Counted from the first letter of the stretch, positions 36,593 to 49,260 are shown. The stretch: DNA of 64,000 bases from Phallus indusiatus (GCA_027605045.1 JAQFWX010000006.1:62001-126000); one strand, 5' to 3'. Translations and numbers: made by a program. Notes: a model not told the origin generated them from the letters alone.

Positions 36593-38064
36593 TTAGTTAT
36601 TTTCGGATTGACATTTTGTCCAGTCAGAACCATGTACGAAATTTGTGAAATTTAGTTTTGTAACGTTTCGAAATGGCGTATGCGTCGTGCATGAAAACCA
36701 GAACCCCTGACTCATTTTTCGTGGAACCCAAAACAGAAGCTCCTGCAAACCCAACACCCAGCCGTCCAAATTTACAGGCAAAATGGGAAGTGAAGCTTTC
36801 CCCCCTGCCATTGATGCATAATCCAGTGTCTTCGTCTTGAACGATATTGATGTTCTGAAGTCTCCTTTAATGAATCACATTGAATGCGGGTGACGTTAAA
36901 CTCACCTCCCGATGTCGGAATCACCGTCGGCGAATTGACGAGCGTTGTACACAGAAGACATTATCTCATACTTATCCAGGTCCCAGACATAACAGTCACT
37001 AATCCATCCAGGGATAACTACCAGACGTCTTTTGCTCAGATCTAAGATTGCTGTCTGTGGAAAGTATGAGAATTGAATTGTTTTTGTTATCATGTTTTCG
37101 GATTGTATGTCCCAGATATCTAAGGAAATGGGGCACTGCCAACGATCACCGACGAAGAATGCCGTTATAATATATTTTGAGTCATCGGAGAGCCAAAAGT
37201 CCTCGACCGAATGATCAAACGATGGGCCAACAAGCAATGTTTCGGTGTCCACATCGAAGAGTTTTATGTCGCCGATATTAGTCCATGCCATGTACTTCCC
37301 ATTGAGCGATCGTCTGGATCGCCTTTCACGATGAAAAGAATAAGGTGGAAATGGGAATGAGTTCACGTTCGCTCCTGTCGGATCCAATATATCCACACCA
37401 TTCTCTGACATGCATATAACATGTTTCTCGTTGACAGAAACAGCAATCTTGGAAAAGCATCAGTGATCTGGGTTTGCAGCTTCGGCAATCCTGGATGACT
37501 TGGCGCGGTCCGAGAGTTTCAGCTGAGACTCCCAGACCGCGCCAAGTCATCCAGGATTGCCGAAGTTGCAAACCCAGATCACTGATGCAACTGGCATTCA
37601 AAAGTGGATGTTCTCTCTATGCTATCACCTGAATCGCAATCCCAAATTTCCACTTTATCGTCATATTTGACAGCAAACCGGGTACCTCGCACGGGGAGAA
37701 GGGATTCCAGTTCATACAGCAGGTTGACCTGACCATGAGTTATTTTGGTACAAATATCCCATATATTAATGGTTTTTTCGGATCCAGAAATAAGATATTT
37801 GTCCAAACACAGGAGTGCGGTGATCGAACGGACTGATCCATCTACAATGATTTTGCCTTCTTTATCGTCCCAGAGACAGAGTCCCCAGTGGCTGTTGTAT
37901 GCCACATGAACGTTTTGCTCGTCAGGAGCCACACTAACAGGTCCGTCGTATTCAAGTCTTGTCTCAAAGATAATCGAGTTCGTTGTTGTAACATCCGAGA
38001 TCTGGAGGCGACGTTCATGTAGAATCGACTGATAATGAAGAATGAGATACGAACCCCGCAGCCA
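36593..38064 (-). pseudogene. NLR3: 3' fragment of an NLR gene (part of WD40 domain plus terminal exon)
   Basis: The terminal exon (36593-36854) and its 51-base intron (36855-36905) are intact, followed by about 1.1 kb of WD40 coding sequence that matches NLR1 most closely (for example LSKRRLVVIPGW). The fragment has lost the rest of WD40 and all of NACHT and C2: at about 38064 it runs straight into gamma sequence. It is also interrupted by the 132-base foldback element at 37457-37588, which with its duplicated AA shifts the frame. It sits where NLR1 sits in unit A and cannot encode a receptor. Confidence 0.88.
37457..37588. mobile_element. 132-bp foldback MITE inserted in NLR3
   Basis: Almost the whole element is one inverted repeat. 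The left arm starts GCATCAGTGATCTGGG and the right arm ends CCCAGATCACTGATGC; arms of about 60 bases differ at only a few positions around a small loop. Comparison with NLR1 (GGAAAACTGG near 5168) shows a clean insertion with AA duplicated (37455-37456 and 37589-37590). It has no coding capacity and would depend on a transposase elsewhere. Confidence 0.88.
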
Positions 38065-38065
38065 A

Positions 38066-38410
38066 GTCTGAAGTTAATGAAAATGTTGATGTTTCCGTGA
38101 CGCGCCTCGCAAGTGCAACAACCTCTGTTTTTGCAGGAGAAGGAAAGTCGAGGTGCTCGTGAAGAAAGCAAATGACTAGGAATGTAAGTAGAATCGACAT
38201 TTCCTCCAAGGAAAACATTAAAATAGAGCTAGTAAAGGAATCGTAATACTCACGATTTCGCCTTTCACCCGACCGGTTTCTTTTTCTGTTAGCTTCTTGA
38301 AGCGTTCCGGAGTTACGTCTTTCGACGTTAGAGGATATTCTTCATTTTTTAGATACCTGTTTATACCTCAACATTCGAAACAATGACAACATTGAGACTG
38401 TTTGAAGACG
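38066..38410 (-). pseudogene. gamma family remnant between NLR3 and NLR4
   Basis: Carries the 5' piece (DVTPERFKKLTEKETGR then a GTGAGT donor at about 38252) and the middle piece (KTEVVALARRVTETS), but the 3' part is replaced by the NLR3 WD40 sequence at about 38064. It lies downstream of NLR4, in the same relation as the other gamma copies, and is truncated by the deletion that made the NLR3 chimera. Confidence 0.5.
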
Positions 38411-38751
38411 CGTGTGCACTGTGTCACTTGAGTGCAGTCATCAGAGGAACGTTGGTGTGTGCGCTCGTCCGGTAAACGCCGAACACTTTGGCGGATACTA
38501 TGATGTAATTCGACTTCAAACGTCCCGCGTCCCGATGTTTATGCTCGTCCTAGGAATCACTTTATGACTGAAATTTCGCGTTTATGTATGTGTTTTCTTG
38601 TCCCTGAACACCCGGAGTATAATTTATTATAATCTGCTTCAACTTGAAAGCTGAAGACGTTCAAGTGAAATTCGCATGGAAGTCTCAAATGCTGGAAATA
38701 CAAACTATAATCGATTTCTTATATGAAATTAAGTACATGATTTTGGAAAAT

Positions 38752-41700
38752 TTAGTTGTTTCCGGATCTACATTTTGTCCAATCAGAACCATGTACGAAA
38801 TTTGTGAAATTTAATTTCGTAATGTTTCGATATGGCGTGTGCGTTGTGTATGAAAACCAGAACCCCCGTCTCATCTTTGGTGGAACCCAAAAAAAAAGCT
38901 CCCTTTGCAAACCCAACACCCAGCCGCTATCATCCGCTTCAGGGAAAGTGGAAAGTGAAGCTTTTTTCAATGCTATTAATGCATAATCCAATGTCTCCGT
39001 CTTGGACGATATTGATGTTCTGCAGTCTCTTTCAACGAATCACATTAAATGCAAGCGGTGTTAAACTCACCCCTTAACGTCAAAATCATCAGCGGCGAGT
39101 TGAGTAGCGCCGTACACAGAAGACATTATCCCATACTTATCCAAGTCCCAAACATAACATTGGTGACACCGTTCAGCGATAACTACCAGACGTCTTTTGC
39201 TCAGATTCAAGGCTACTGTCTTTATAGAGAGAGGGTGTCGAATTGTTTCGATGATCATGTTTTCGGTTTCTATGTCCCAGATATCTAGGTATCGCCAACT
39301 CGTACCCTCATAGGCGGACACTGTTATAATATGTTTTGAGTCATCGGAGAGCCAAAAGTTCTCGACCAGCTGATCAAAAGATGGGCCAACGAGCGATGTT
39401 TCGGTGTCCACATCGAAGAGTTTTATTTCGTGGTTATCATTCCATGCAATATACTTCCCATTGAGGGATCGTCTGAGTCGCCTTTCAGGATCACCAGTAT
39501 CAGGAGGTGAGAATGGAAACGAGTTTACGTTCACTCCCGTTGGATCCAATATATCGACGCCATTCCCTGACACGCATATGACATGTTTCCCGTTGATGGA
39601 AACAGCAATCGGGGAATAGCAAAACTCCAAGTCCGAGTCCGAGTATGAGTCCGAGTATGAGTTTGGGTCCGAGTCCAAGTCCGATTTGAAAGTAAATATT
39701 TCCCCTATTTGATCACCTGAATCGCAATCCCGAATTTCCGCTTTATCCTCATATATGACAGTAAAGCGAGTACCTCGCACAGGGAGAAGGGATTCCAGTT
39801 CATACGGCAAGTCGATTGGACCATGAGTCATTTTGGTACAAATATCCCATATATTAATGGTTTTTCCATCTCCAGAAATAAGGTGGTTGTCCGAACACAG
39901 GAGTGCGGTGATCGAACGGATTGATTCATCCACAATGATTTCGCCTTCGTCGTCCCAGAGACAGAGTCCCCGGTGACTGATGTATGCCACATGAACGTTT
40001 TCCTCTTCAGGGGCAGCACTAACGGGTCCGTTGGCTTCAAGTCCGGCTTCAAAGATAATCGAGTTCGTTGTTGTGACATCCGAGATCTGGAGGCGACGTT
40101 CATGTAGAATTGACTCATAATGGAGAATGAGATATGAACCCCGCAGCCAGATTTCGTACACTTTCTGAATCTCATTACCACGCGGATCAATGGATTTAAC
40201 CCATTGTTGAACGTGGAGACGTTCATCATTGTGTGTGCACAGTGCAATTGATTTGGAGTCATATGAGAACCCTAAACAGCGTTCGAGATCATCCACATGG
40301 GACCAACTGATTAATTCTCCCGTAGATACACTCCAAATCGAGTATATGCCAGGGGAGGTACCAAGGAGATATTGATCATCGGGGGAAAGGCAAAGGCTGG
40401 TGATATACTTCCCGCGGCAAATTTCGGTGAGTTTAGTGATTGTCCGTACATCCCAAATCTCTATCGTTTCGTAGTCAGAGGTAAATGCGACGCAGCTGTC
40501 AGTGAGTGCCAGATACCCAGAACCACGGGGCATGACGCAGTGTTGCGTTTGATTTCTAGTATTCCATATGTACAACACACTGCCCCAAACGGCAATCCAG
40601 TCTCCGCTGGGAGAAACAGAGAAAGAGTACCCCTTTTCGAAGCGTTCAACGATTTGACGACTTGTTCGATCAAGTACGAGTGCTACCCCTCCCACACCTT
40701 GAATTACAAAGCGCCCGTCCGAAGAGATGGTGCAATTCAAACACTGAGCACCGACAATCTCCGTATATGTCTCTATCCACGTTTCCCTTGTCCGTATGTT
40801 CCAGACTAGAATATCACCGTCGGAGAAACAACAATAAACCAATTCACCATCAAGGGAATATACGATATCATAGACCAGGGCCCGTCTGGCCTTCAAACAA
40901 GCGAGGTGTTCCCCCGTTATATAGTTCAATAGTAGAAATTCACCGAACCTAGATTCAGTTGCAATATATGTGTCTTTCGGAGAAAAGGCAATACAGGAAG
41001 ATGAAACTTGCGGAATACCGATTGAGCGTGAAGGGCTGACGGGTTGGCCGATATCGAACGTGAACAGTCCAGGATACCTATTAAAGTACTTTTTGAACAC
41101 AAATGAATCACGAGGAGTAAACGGAAGGGCCGAGAGATATATGTGTGGCGTGCTCTCCGTCATCATGACCGAAAAATCCTCTCCAAACCTCCATGCATCC
41201 GTTGCATCCGCAGCCAAGCCACCGTCTATGTCCTATCACAGTCTGATTCAACCATTGATATATATGCGAGAGGCGAAGAATCACCCACTTCACACCAGTC
41301 CGCTATTTCTCGCATCGTCACAGGACCCCGGGAAACTGCATCCAGCAAACTGAACACTTCATAATAATACAGCAGTTTGTCGTCCATCAATTTCCGAACT
41401 TCACGAATGAGTTCCTCGCTAACAGGAGAGGATTGGAGATGGAAGGACCAAAAAAGGCATGAATACGACAAATGAGACGGGATGGATTTCTCGACACGTG
41501 CTTTGAAATTGGGCACCTCTTCATTGAGCAGGTGTGATGTCTCGAGCTGACAGATATTGAAACAGAGCATCCGGTCCATCAATTTGAGACAACCGATCGT
41601 CATCCGGCTTTGGTTTGACGTGTCAATGTAGTACTCATTAATCTCTTCGGCGGAGACGAAAAAATCGAATAGAGAGGTGTGAACAGGTCGGACGGGGGTC

Positions 41701-44155
41701 GACAGGTCATGGACTCCAACAAAAAAAGAACCGAATGGGGTGAGTATTGATTTGATATCTTCAATATCATCAAAAATATTTTGTAGCGCATTTATCGACA
41801 GGGGTTCCCACGCAGTTATAATCGCGCCGACAATCGTCTTGAAATCTTCGACAAAGTCCTCGTCCTCGATTTCCGCCTGGCTTGAGATGATTTGACGATA
41901 TAGTGAAGACGAGTTTGAGATACAGGTTTTCCATTTCTTCTTCACGAGTTGCGAACGCGTAATAGTGGGATTAATGAACTCGCAAACGGTCTGCGCCCAT
42001 TGGAAAAGACCTTCCGCACGCTTAGCTAATATGTTGCGCCAATTTCTGTCTATGTTGTCTAAAATTGACGATATTGAGTCCAAACGCTTCGAGACATAGA
42101 CTTCAATATCGCGACGTATCTCCTCGGCATCAATATCACCTATCCGTATACATGGAATATTGAATTTTTGATATTGAGCTTCAATATCCTGTTCAGGACG
42201 AGCTGTAACCATCAAACGATAATTTTTGGGAAGCTCCGACCACCTGCCGAGGAGGATTTCCAGAATTACCTCCCGTTCGTTTCGGTCTCCACTTTCATCC
42301 AGCGCGTCCACGACGACCACGACAGATCCAACAGTCGTCACATTCTGTGAAGGTTTAAGAATGAGCTCCTCAAACTGCGTTTCGGCATCCTTCTTTTTCC
42401 GAACAGCAGCTTTATCGATAACCTTCACTAATTCTTTTCGCCACAGGGTGTCGCTGTCGGCCAGGTCACGAGATATAGTGCTGAAAAGACAATTACGTCG
42501 GTCTGGAAAACTTCTGTTAAAACAAAACATGGATCCAAGTCGGTTCTGTTTCTGAAACGTTCCAGCGATGGTATGTGCCACTGCGGATTTTCCTACTCCC
42601 GCCTGTCCACTGAGCACTAGTATTTGTGGCAAGTTGTCATCATTAATCCATTCCAATATTTCCTTGATCAACGTCTGACGGGTCCCGGGTAAACATCGTT
42701 TCTTAGGGAAGAATCCTGCGTCAGGCTCGTAGGGCATTTCTCCGAGCAATGTATGTTCACCTTGTAGAACAAGGTCATAGGTCGATAGTAATGTAATTTT
42801 GATGATTCACATACATTGTTTAATAATTTCCTCACGTTGTTCCATGATTTCCCCAGATATACGAAGTGTTATAATGCCCGTTTCAAGGTTAACCGAATCC
42901 GTCATCACCTTGATGAGATGGTCAAGTTTGTCGTTGAAAGCTTGAATCTTAGCATCCACGCTCCCGCCAATTGCCTTGACTATGTTTTTGACTAGAATTT
43001 TAACCTCAGATTTGATTGCACAGCTAGATGATATTGAGAAAGACACAACCTGCACTTTCCATGCCGTACGCTCTAAGAAAGTATGCGCATTCAATGGTTT
43101 GTTGAACCAGCGTGGAAAGCATTGTAGACCAGCGGGTGGTAGACCAGACTGTAGACTGGATCGCAGTAAGCTTGCAAAGTATTTCCACATCGGTAACGTA
43201 TTCGAAAATGTCCTTCAGTTTTTCGCATAACTGTCTGACTTTGTCATCACGATTTTTTTTCGCAACAATAGTCTTGCAAGATCAATCTATATATGTTTAA
43301 GAGAAAAGGAGCGTGCTTTTACCTTGGGAATAATAGATAGAACACTCCATGCTACCTGCACATATATGCTTATCTGGAAAGGCTTTAGAGAAGAATGAAG
43401 GTACACTTGATAACGAAACTACCTCCGAAACCTTATCCATCACTTTCATAAAAGCATGGAATGTGTCAAGAAATGACACCCAGATCTTCACGTTATCATT
43501 GTAGACTTGCTCCGAAGAGTCGATAGCAGTAGCGACCTGGGATGACACCTCTAGATTTGGTAGGCTTCCTGGTACTTGTTTAACCATTTCCGAAGCGAGG
43601 TCAAGTTTAGATAACTGTGTAATGTCGAGTGTCAATTGACATTCTCCGATAACGTCCAATTTGCATGGACCTGAAATCATATAAATCTAAGGCTGAAATC
43701 AGCATTACCAGTAACATGAACTGACCAGAATCGCCTTGTTGTTCGAGGAGATTAGTGACCCGGCGTTCGCAGGAGCCAACTATGATATTCTTTATGACAC
43801 GCTTACTCTGAACAGTAAACGTCAGAAGACTGTTTTCGGTGATATCGCCGGTACTAAATCGGGATGTAAGATAAAAATTATAAATTTGAATCTCTAACGT
43901 ACAAGATGAAAGGCTCTTTCCAGATCATGCGATTGTTGTCCTGATCTCTTATCCCAACTGCGCTTTGTGTGTCGATTGCCGCCTTGCTGATAAACGTGAT
44001 CTTTATTCCAAGCTTAGGATCTCCTTTCCATGAGATCGGAGGATTAAACAAGTGAATATCTTAATTAGAAGAGTCCCGGATGAGATGAACGGGGAATCTT
44101 TAATCAGAAAAGTGAAGTTACCAGATATTTTTATGCCTTGCGTCGAAGCAGCCAT
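38752..44155 (-). CDS. NLR4: C2-like / NACHT / WD40 STAND protein, 1639 residues
   Basis: My exon model, minus strand, is 44122-44155, 43904-44059, 43726-43854, 43423-43670, 43323-43373, 43050-43272, 42815-42991, 41289-42760, 39071-41232 and 38752-39019; the total is 4920 bases in frame, with introns of 49-62 bases at the same sites as NLR1. It starts MAASTQGIKIS. The order is a C2-like domain, a helical linker, P-loop GQAGVGKS (about 391-398), Walker B VVVVDALDES, WD40 blades (about 831-1550) and the terminal KLNFTNFVHGSDWTKC exon. One WD40 loop carries an Asp/Ser repeat absent from the other copies. The gene looks intact and is the likely active NLR of unit C. Confidence 0.88.
39627..39684. 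repeat. Coding hexanucleotide repeat (Asp-Ser / Tyr-Ser) in NLR4 WD40
   Basis: Repeats of GAGTCC / GAGTAT read on the minus strand as SDSDPNSYSDSYSDSD-like sequence in frame, in a loop before the blade segment SPIAVSI. NLR1 and NLR2 have only a few residues at this place. Confidence 0.8.
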
Positions 44156-45300
44156 GAGAGAATATTGTCAGAGACTTATTATAAGGAGTAAGTCACGGGG
44201 CGAACACTGAATACTGAGCACTGAGCACTGATCAAAGGTGTGTGAAGCGAAAGCGTGTTTGAATCAGAGAGCGCCTTGAGGCGAAGTTGAACCTTGTTTC
44301 TCAACTCATACTTGCCTCGTTCTTCCATCGATTTTCTTCCATTCCACCTATGATTTTCATTAATTGAAGCCAAAACAAATTTTCTATACGTCGGTGAAGA
44401 CCAACGTCTAGAATCTCGCAATGTTCGGGGTCCACGGGCGGCACCCTCTACGAGGAGCTTAACACAATGCCTCAGATTCATATTCGAACACAAAATATGT
44501 GCGATAAAATATTGCCATTTAACTCTAATACACAGAGAATCCCTAGAGAGATAAATTGATATCAGCTACCGATGTCTATGATTGCATGGTGAACCAGGAT
44601 CCAGGTGACGGTCTGAGGAGCCTTAGAGAGACTACTGGCTCCACAAAAAAATGAAAGGTTTGAAACTCGCCTGAAGTCAGAAATCAGCATTAAGTATGCG
44701 ATATGTACATCACGAATGTTCTGTAGCTACCCCGCAATAAATCGCAGGCGCTGATTCGAGGAAAAGACTCCGGCCGTGACCTAATTGGGTAAGTCACTCT
44801 AGTCACGTCAAAGCTCACCCCAAGCTCACCCGCGATGATTCAAACGTTCAAGCGAATTCAAGCTCTTTGCCTGGCTCGAGCATTTCCGCGTTAGGTATAT
44901 TACACACTGTATCATACCATAATGCGTCCTAATGAAAATCACCACTATTTATTACCAAAGACCGAGCCCTGCGGGCATAGCTTTAATTCTAATCACCGTT
45001 GACCTGCCGGTCGACCGGTAGTCGATGCGTCCCGCCCCTTCGATAGTTCAAAATATCCTTAACGCGTCTTGGCTGATTTCACTCGAAAAGGGTCCTGAGA
45101 TTTATCACACAATAATCAAGACTGCATCGCGAAATATGTTAGAAGAGTACTTCGCATACGCTTTTTTGTTGGTTCGGTCGCATCTTCATATTGGCTTGTA
45201 GTATCGTATTCAAGCAGAGCGATATATCACGGGTTTTTTCCTTTCTTGTACTTATTCTTTCTATAGATGCTCACTTATATTTGGTTTACTTGGCCCATTG
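44156..45300. other. Region upstream of NLR4, no credible gene
   Basis: Contains a short tandem GAATACTGAGCACTGAGCACTG stretch near 44208-44230 and sequence homologous to the region upstream of NLR1. A minus frame 44179-44493 overlaps likely promoter DNA and is not conserved near NLR1. Confidence 0.45.
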
Positions 45301-45699
45301 AAGGCATTCGTCTGTCGCTGTGGAGCAGAACATACATGCACGCGCAGATCGCCTTCAAGAGTTTGAATTCAAGTGGACAATAAATGACTGTACCAAAGTG
45401 CGTGCTGCCATCCCAATTCTGTGTTTGTAGATGACAGTAGTTTATTCAAATAGGACGATCGGAACACTTTGACATGACACGAATCCCACACTAGGCTCAA
45501 CGAAACCCAACGAAAGCATACGGTCTCCCACTCTTGGAATAGATGACGATACCCAGTTTGTATAAACCGTGTATTCATTTCGCTGACACCATCTCGGCTC
45601 TGTGACTCAGTATCTCTCCCCTTCTATTTTGTCTCTCTTCCTCTCCGAATGCACTTCTTTTCCCTTGTTTCATAAATGCGTCTATATAGTTTCTTCTAG

Positions 45700-47000
45700 G
45701 AAATGCTGTTCTTTTATGTCTAATGGGGATTGCAACATGCCGTATGACGATAAAGGCTAGGTGCACTGCGAGCGTGGATCCCAGGAACCCGAGTTACGTT
45801 CAAGATGAGGTGGGTGTAATCCCTATTGGATTCTTTGTTGATGTCAAGATATGAAACTGATAGAATTGTTTTCAAGACACCGGACAGTCACGATAAATTG
45901 GCACATATCAGAACTTTAGCCCTATCGAGGGCAAACAGGCAAGACGTCGCAGAGCGGTGGAAGAGGCCGGTCGATACGGTTTTACTTTTCATCTAGGCTT
46001 TATTCGAGATTTTGGCGTCTGGGACATATCTCGACCCCGTCTCTCCTGTTCCATCACGACTTTGGTCTATCACAATAATGAAGCATCTTCCACCACTTCA
46101 CAGTAGTCCGCGAGAACGGCCCCAATGGTGTCGTTTTCCTCCACGTCAACTGTAAAACCCGTCGAGCCTCAGTCATTCAGAGCTAGAATCAGGTCCGTAC
46201 CCATCGCAAAGGCCGGCGCCATTCCCAAAGCTTGCCAATAGAATAGCACCCCGTGTCCATTAACTCCTCCACCCCATCACCTATTGAGCCCGCTCCTTCT
46301 TTTCAGTATCGCTCTTACAAACGTACCAAACCCACCCGACCTGCCGACGGCAGTGACGTAGAAATGCGCTCTGCACGATATGAAGCCCCCACCCTAAGCC
46401 TGCAGACGTTGAAAGGTATTACACGTCTTTCTGCTCTTCTCGGTCCACACATTGCACCGTGACTCCGTCTCCAACTAAATCTGGTGCTTAACGGGCTACA
46501 AAAATCTTTCAACGTCCTACGTAGTCCTACGTCAAGCTCCACTGCTCCTTCTGCAATAATCACACCGACCCGACGACACATTATCAATCCACTTTAATTG
46601 TCGCCCCCGCCGGTGGATTTTAGATCTCCTATACACCAAGCAAGGACCTGGTCTTCCGCCGTCTTCGGAAGCAATCGGGTCCCTAATTGGGCCCCTCCAG
46701 CTGTACCACTACTTCCGCACATAGAACGCGTTACCCTCTCGATGGAATTCATCATAATCAATGATCAATAAAACCTTGAAGTAAACCGCGAAAGCGCATC
46801 CCCATGTAAAATAACGTCACTCTTAGTGGGTTGGGAAATTCGATATTTCGCCCAACAATCCATTACACCATCGTCGTCGTGAACCCTTTCAAAGCTTGGA
46901 CCAATTCATGGCCAACTCACCTGAGACGCTCCAACTGACGTACATCTCAAACGAGTCACTCGAACAATTCCGGAAACATTTCCTAATCATCTTTCTTCTA
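45700..47000 (+). pseudogene. Broken copy of the 11294-12502 plus-strand gene
   Basis: Matches 11150-12500 in order. The first exon reading (HIRTLALSRANRQDVAERWK, about 45905-45965) soon meets a stop. A conserved open piece survives at 46253-46462 (SFQYRSYKRTKPTRPAD). The distal part has in-frame stops and deletions relative to 12105-12502. The GTGGGT...TGATAG intron is kept near 45810-45863. Confidence 0.5.
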
Positions 47001-47079
47001 TTTTGACATATATTTTGACACGTTTTATATACGTATATTCAAAATCTATAAGAACCAAATACAGAAGCATGAGTCATGC

Positions 47080-49260
47080 GCCAGCCAGCGTCAACGCCTG
47101 ATATAACGACTGGTCAGTATGCATGCAAACCTTTGAGTAGTTTAAGCTAAAAGCGTTGTGACTGTAGCGAATGACGGGTAGGGGACAGGTTTATACCAAA
47201 CCTGAATCCATTAATTGAACCTGGTCGATGGAGCTGAGCGGTAGGTACGCAAAACCAGATGCACATACCCGTGATAGAGGCAATATATACATCAAGAAAA
47301 CCACTCAAACGTACTTGATACCTGATAGAGGAGCGTGCGGAATCTTTCACCGAAGGTCAGAAAGACGTTGTATTAGGAGAGATCTGGAGGAATTGAGTGT
47401 CGTCTCCCGGACACTCTCTCCAAGGAAGTCTACAGGTACATTCATCATTGACAGCTCCGCGCTACCGAAAGCCTCAGAACAATTGGCGTTCTACCTTGCT
47501 TCAGTTTCACTAAAGCTAAAGTGTACATTGCACTGAGGTAGGCACACTGGCCTTAAGACGCGCACCCAGAGCAAGGACGATGGAATATATCAGAATGGAT
47601 GCTGATGCGAAGAGAAGAACGCGTCCGTGTCTCGAACTATCTGTTGCGAAAGGGAGAGCATGCGACCGTCCTGGATACCGAGCAATAGCGAGCATTTTCA
47701 ATAAACCAGCGATGGCAAAATATTTGACTAGGCAATGTTCCGTAGTCTGAAACAGAGTAATTGTGTAGCGCTAGCACTGTGGAAAAAACGGCCACTGAAG
47801 TAAGTGGCATTCAGTGGGCATGACCACTGAGTGACCCCATTCAGTGGTTGGTCAGTGGTCATACCCACTGATAATCAGTGGTACACCAGTGGTTAGTCAG
47901 TGGTCAGTGGGAGGTCAGTGGTCATGACCACTGAATCTCAATTTCAGTGGTAATTCAGTGGTAACGGTGCCACTGAATGTCAGTGGTGGGTCAGTGGTGG
48001 GTCAGTGGGTGACGATATTCAGTGGTTCTATACCATTGAATTCTCTTGTTAGTGGACGGCATACCAGCTTATAATTAATTATTTATTTCTTAGTAAAACT
48101 ATTTATTTTTTGTTTAGTATGAAGGTTATAATGCACGTCATCAGCACGTGATGTGACGCGCGACGCGTAACTCGCTGTGTTTAAATCGGAGTTCAAAATC
48201 GACTGTATGCGCGTGCTTAGCTTTTAAAGACTTCAACTTTTTTTTCTCGCTTCATCAAGTCTCATCCCCCGCCTTTCACCGTCTCATCGCCGTCCACACC
48301 GCCGTCCACACCACCATCCACGCTGCCATTCATGCTGCCGTCCACACCACCATTCGCATTATCATCCACACCATCACCGTCATCCCGTTATCATCCCGGT
48401 GTCATCCACACCACGTCCGTGCCTTCCGCCTCGTCCGCAGCCGGTGACGCGCAGTCGTCCTTCACACAAGTGAGTGAGTTAACTCCTAATCACACACCTA
48501 TGGGTAACAACATACATATATGATACAGATTTTGCTGCTCGCGCAGCGCAGTTTGCAGGACTTCGGATTGACTTGGGATGAGGCTGAGTGAGAGCGGCGA
48601 GAGATACCAGGATTTGGTTTAGTCATAGTCGATTAGTTAGCGCGGTTTTTTCCTGTATATGGACATATGTACACATTATTACAAATAAAACATAAAATTA
48701 TATAATAACAAACAAGGAGAGCGAACGACAGAATAGATGCACGGGCCGAGAAACCACCAGACTTATCACTTATCACTTATCTTAACTGTCAGTGGAAAAA
48801 TACCACTGAGCCCCACTGAAATTCAGTGGGAGAATTCCACTGAACCCCACTGAATTTCAGTGGTTTTTACCACTGAAACGGCGGAAAAACCACTGAAATT
48901 CAGTGGTCAGATCACTGACAAACCACTGATATTCAGTGGGTCTACCCACTGGATCACCACTGAGTATCAGTGGCATTCAGTGGCGATTTTTTCCACAGTG
49001 TAGTTCGCGGTAACATCCGCAGCTAAGAAAGGGTGGGTTTCGATGTAGGGCAGAACAAATGATGATAAGTGAGAGGAAAACGCGGGACCGGTGGTTCTAC
49101 AGGCTCGGCCAATGCTGGGATAATCACATTCTCGTTCTGCCGGATCTACCAAATCGATAGCATGGTTTAGACAACCGTGGAACGAGGAAAGGATTCGGGT
49201 CGTGCTTGGCAGTTGTAATAGCGATTTCAAATAAATTACGACCGTACAGAAATAGACATT
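47080..49260 (-). pseudogene. zeta family gene, unit C, interrupted by a CACTA-like element
   Basis: Upstream part 49000-49230 reads FVLPYIETHPFLAADVTANY. After the insertion the frame continues YTITLFQTTEHCLVKYFAIA, ARYPGRSHALPFATDSS and the hydrophobic LLFASASILIYSIVLAL, ending VQCTL and a stop at 47516. This is the cleanest zeta reading in the window and suggests a small membrane protein, but the 1226-base insert now splits it. Family unknown. Confidence 0.5.
47775..49000. mobile_element. Non-autonomous CACTA-like DNA transposon, 1226 bp
   Basis: The termini are CACTGTGGAAAAAACGGCC and the inverted GGCGATTTTTTCCACAGTG. A 3-base duplication TAG flanks the element (47772-47774 and 49001-49003), and the zeta copy at about 33922 shows the empty CGCTAGTT site. 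Both ends carry dense subterminal arrays of CAGTGG / CCACTG motifs (47800-48035 and 48790-48985), typical of CACTA (CMC/EnSpm) elements, where transposase binds. The middle has a Pro/Ser/Thr-rich low-complexity frame (48332-48523) and no transposase. Confidence 0.9.

Noticed and set aside
37457..37588. Long hairpin as a transcription terminator or regulatory RNA
   Set aside because: It interrupts WD40 coding sequence, is flanked by a 2-base target duplication and is absent from all paralogues, so it is a foldback transposon.
48332..48523. 63-codon Pro/Ser/Thr-rich plus frame
   Set aside because: Low-complexity repeats of CCGTCCACACC type produce open frames by composition; no conserved counterpart.
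47800..48985. Dense short repeats resembling a CRISPR or satellite array
   Set aside because: Repeats are short, irregular and inverted at the two ends of a delimited CACTA-like element; they are subterminal transposase-site arrays.
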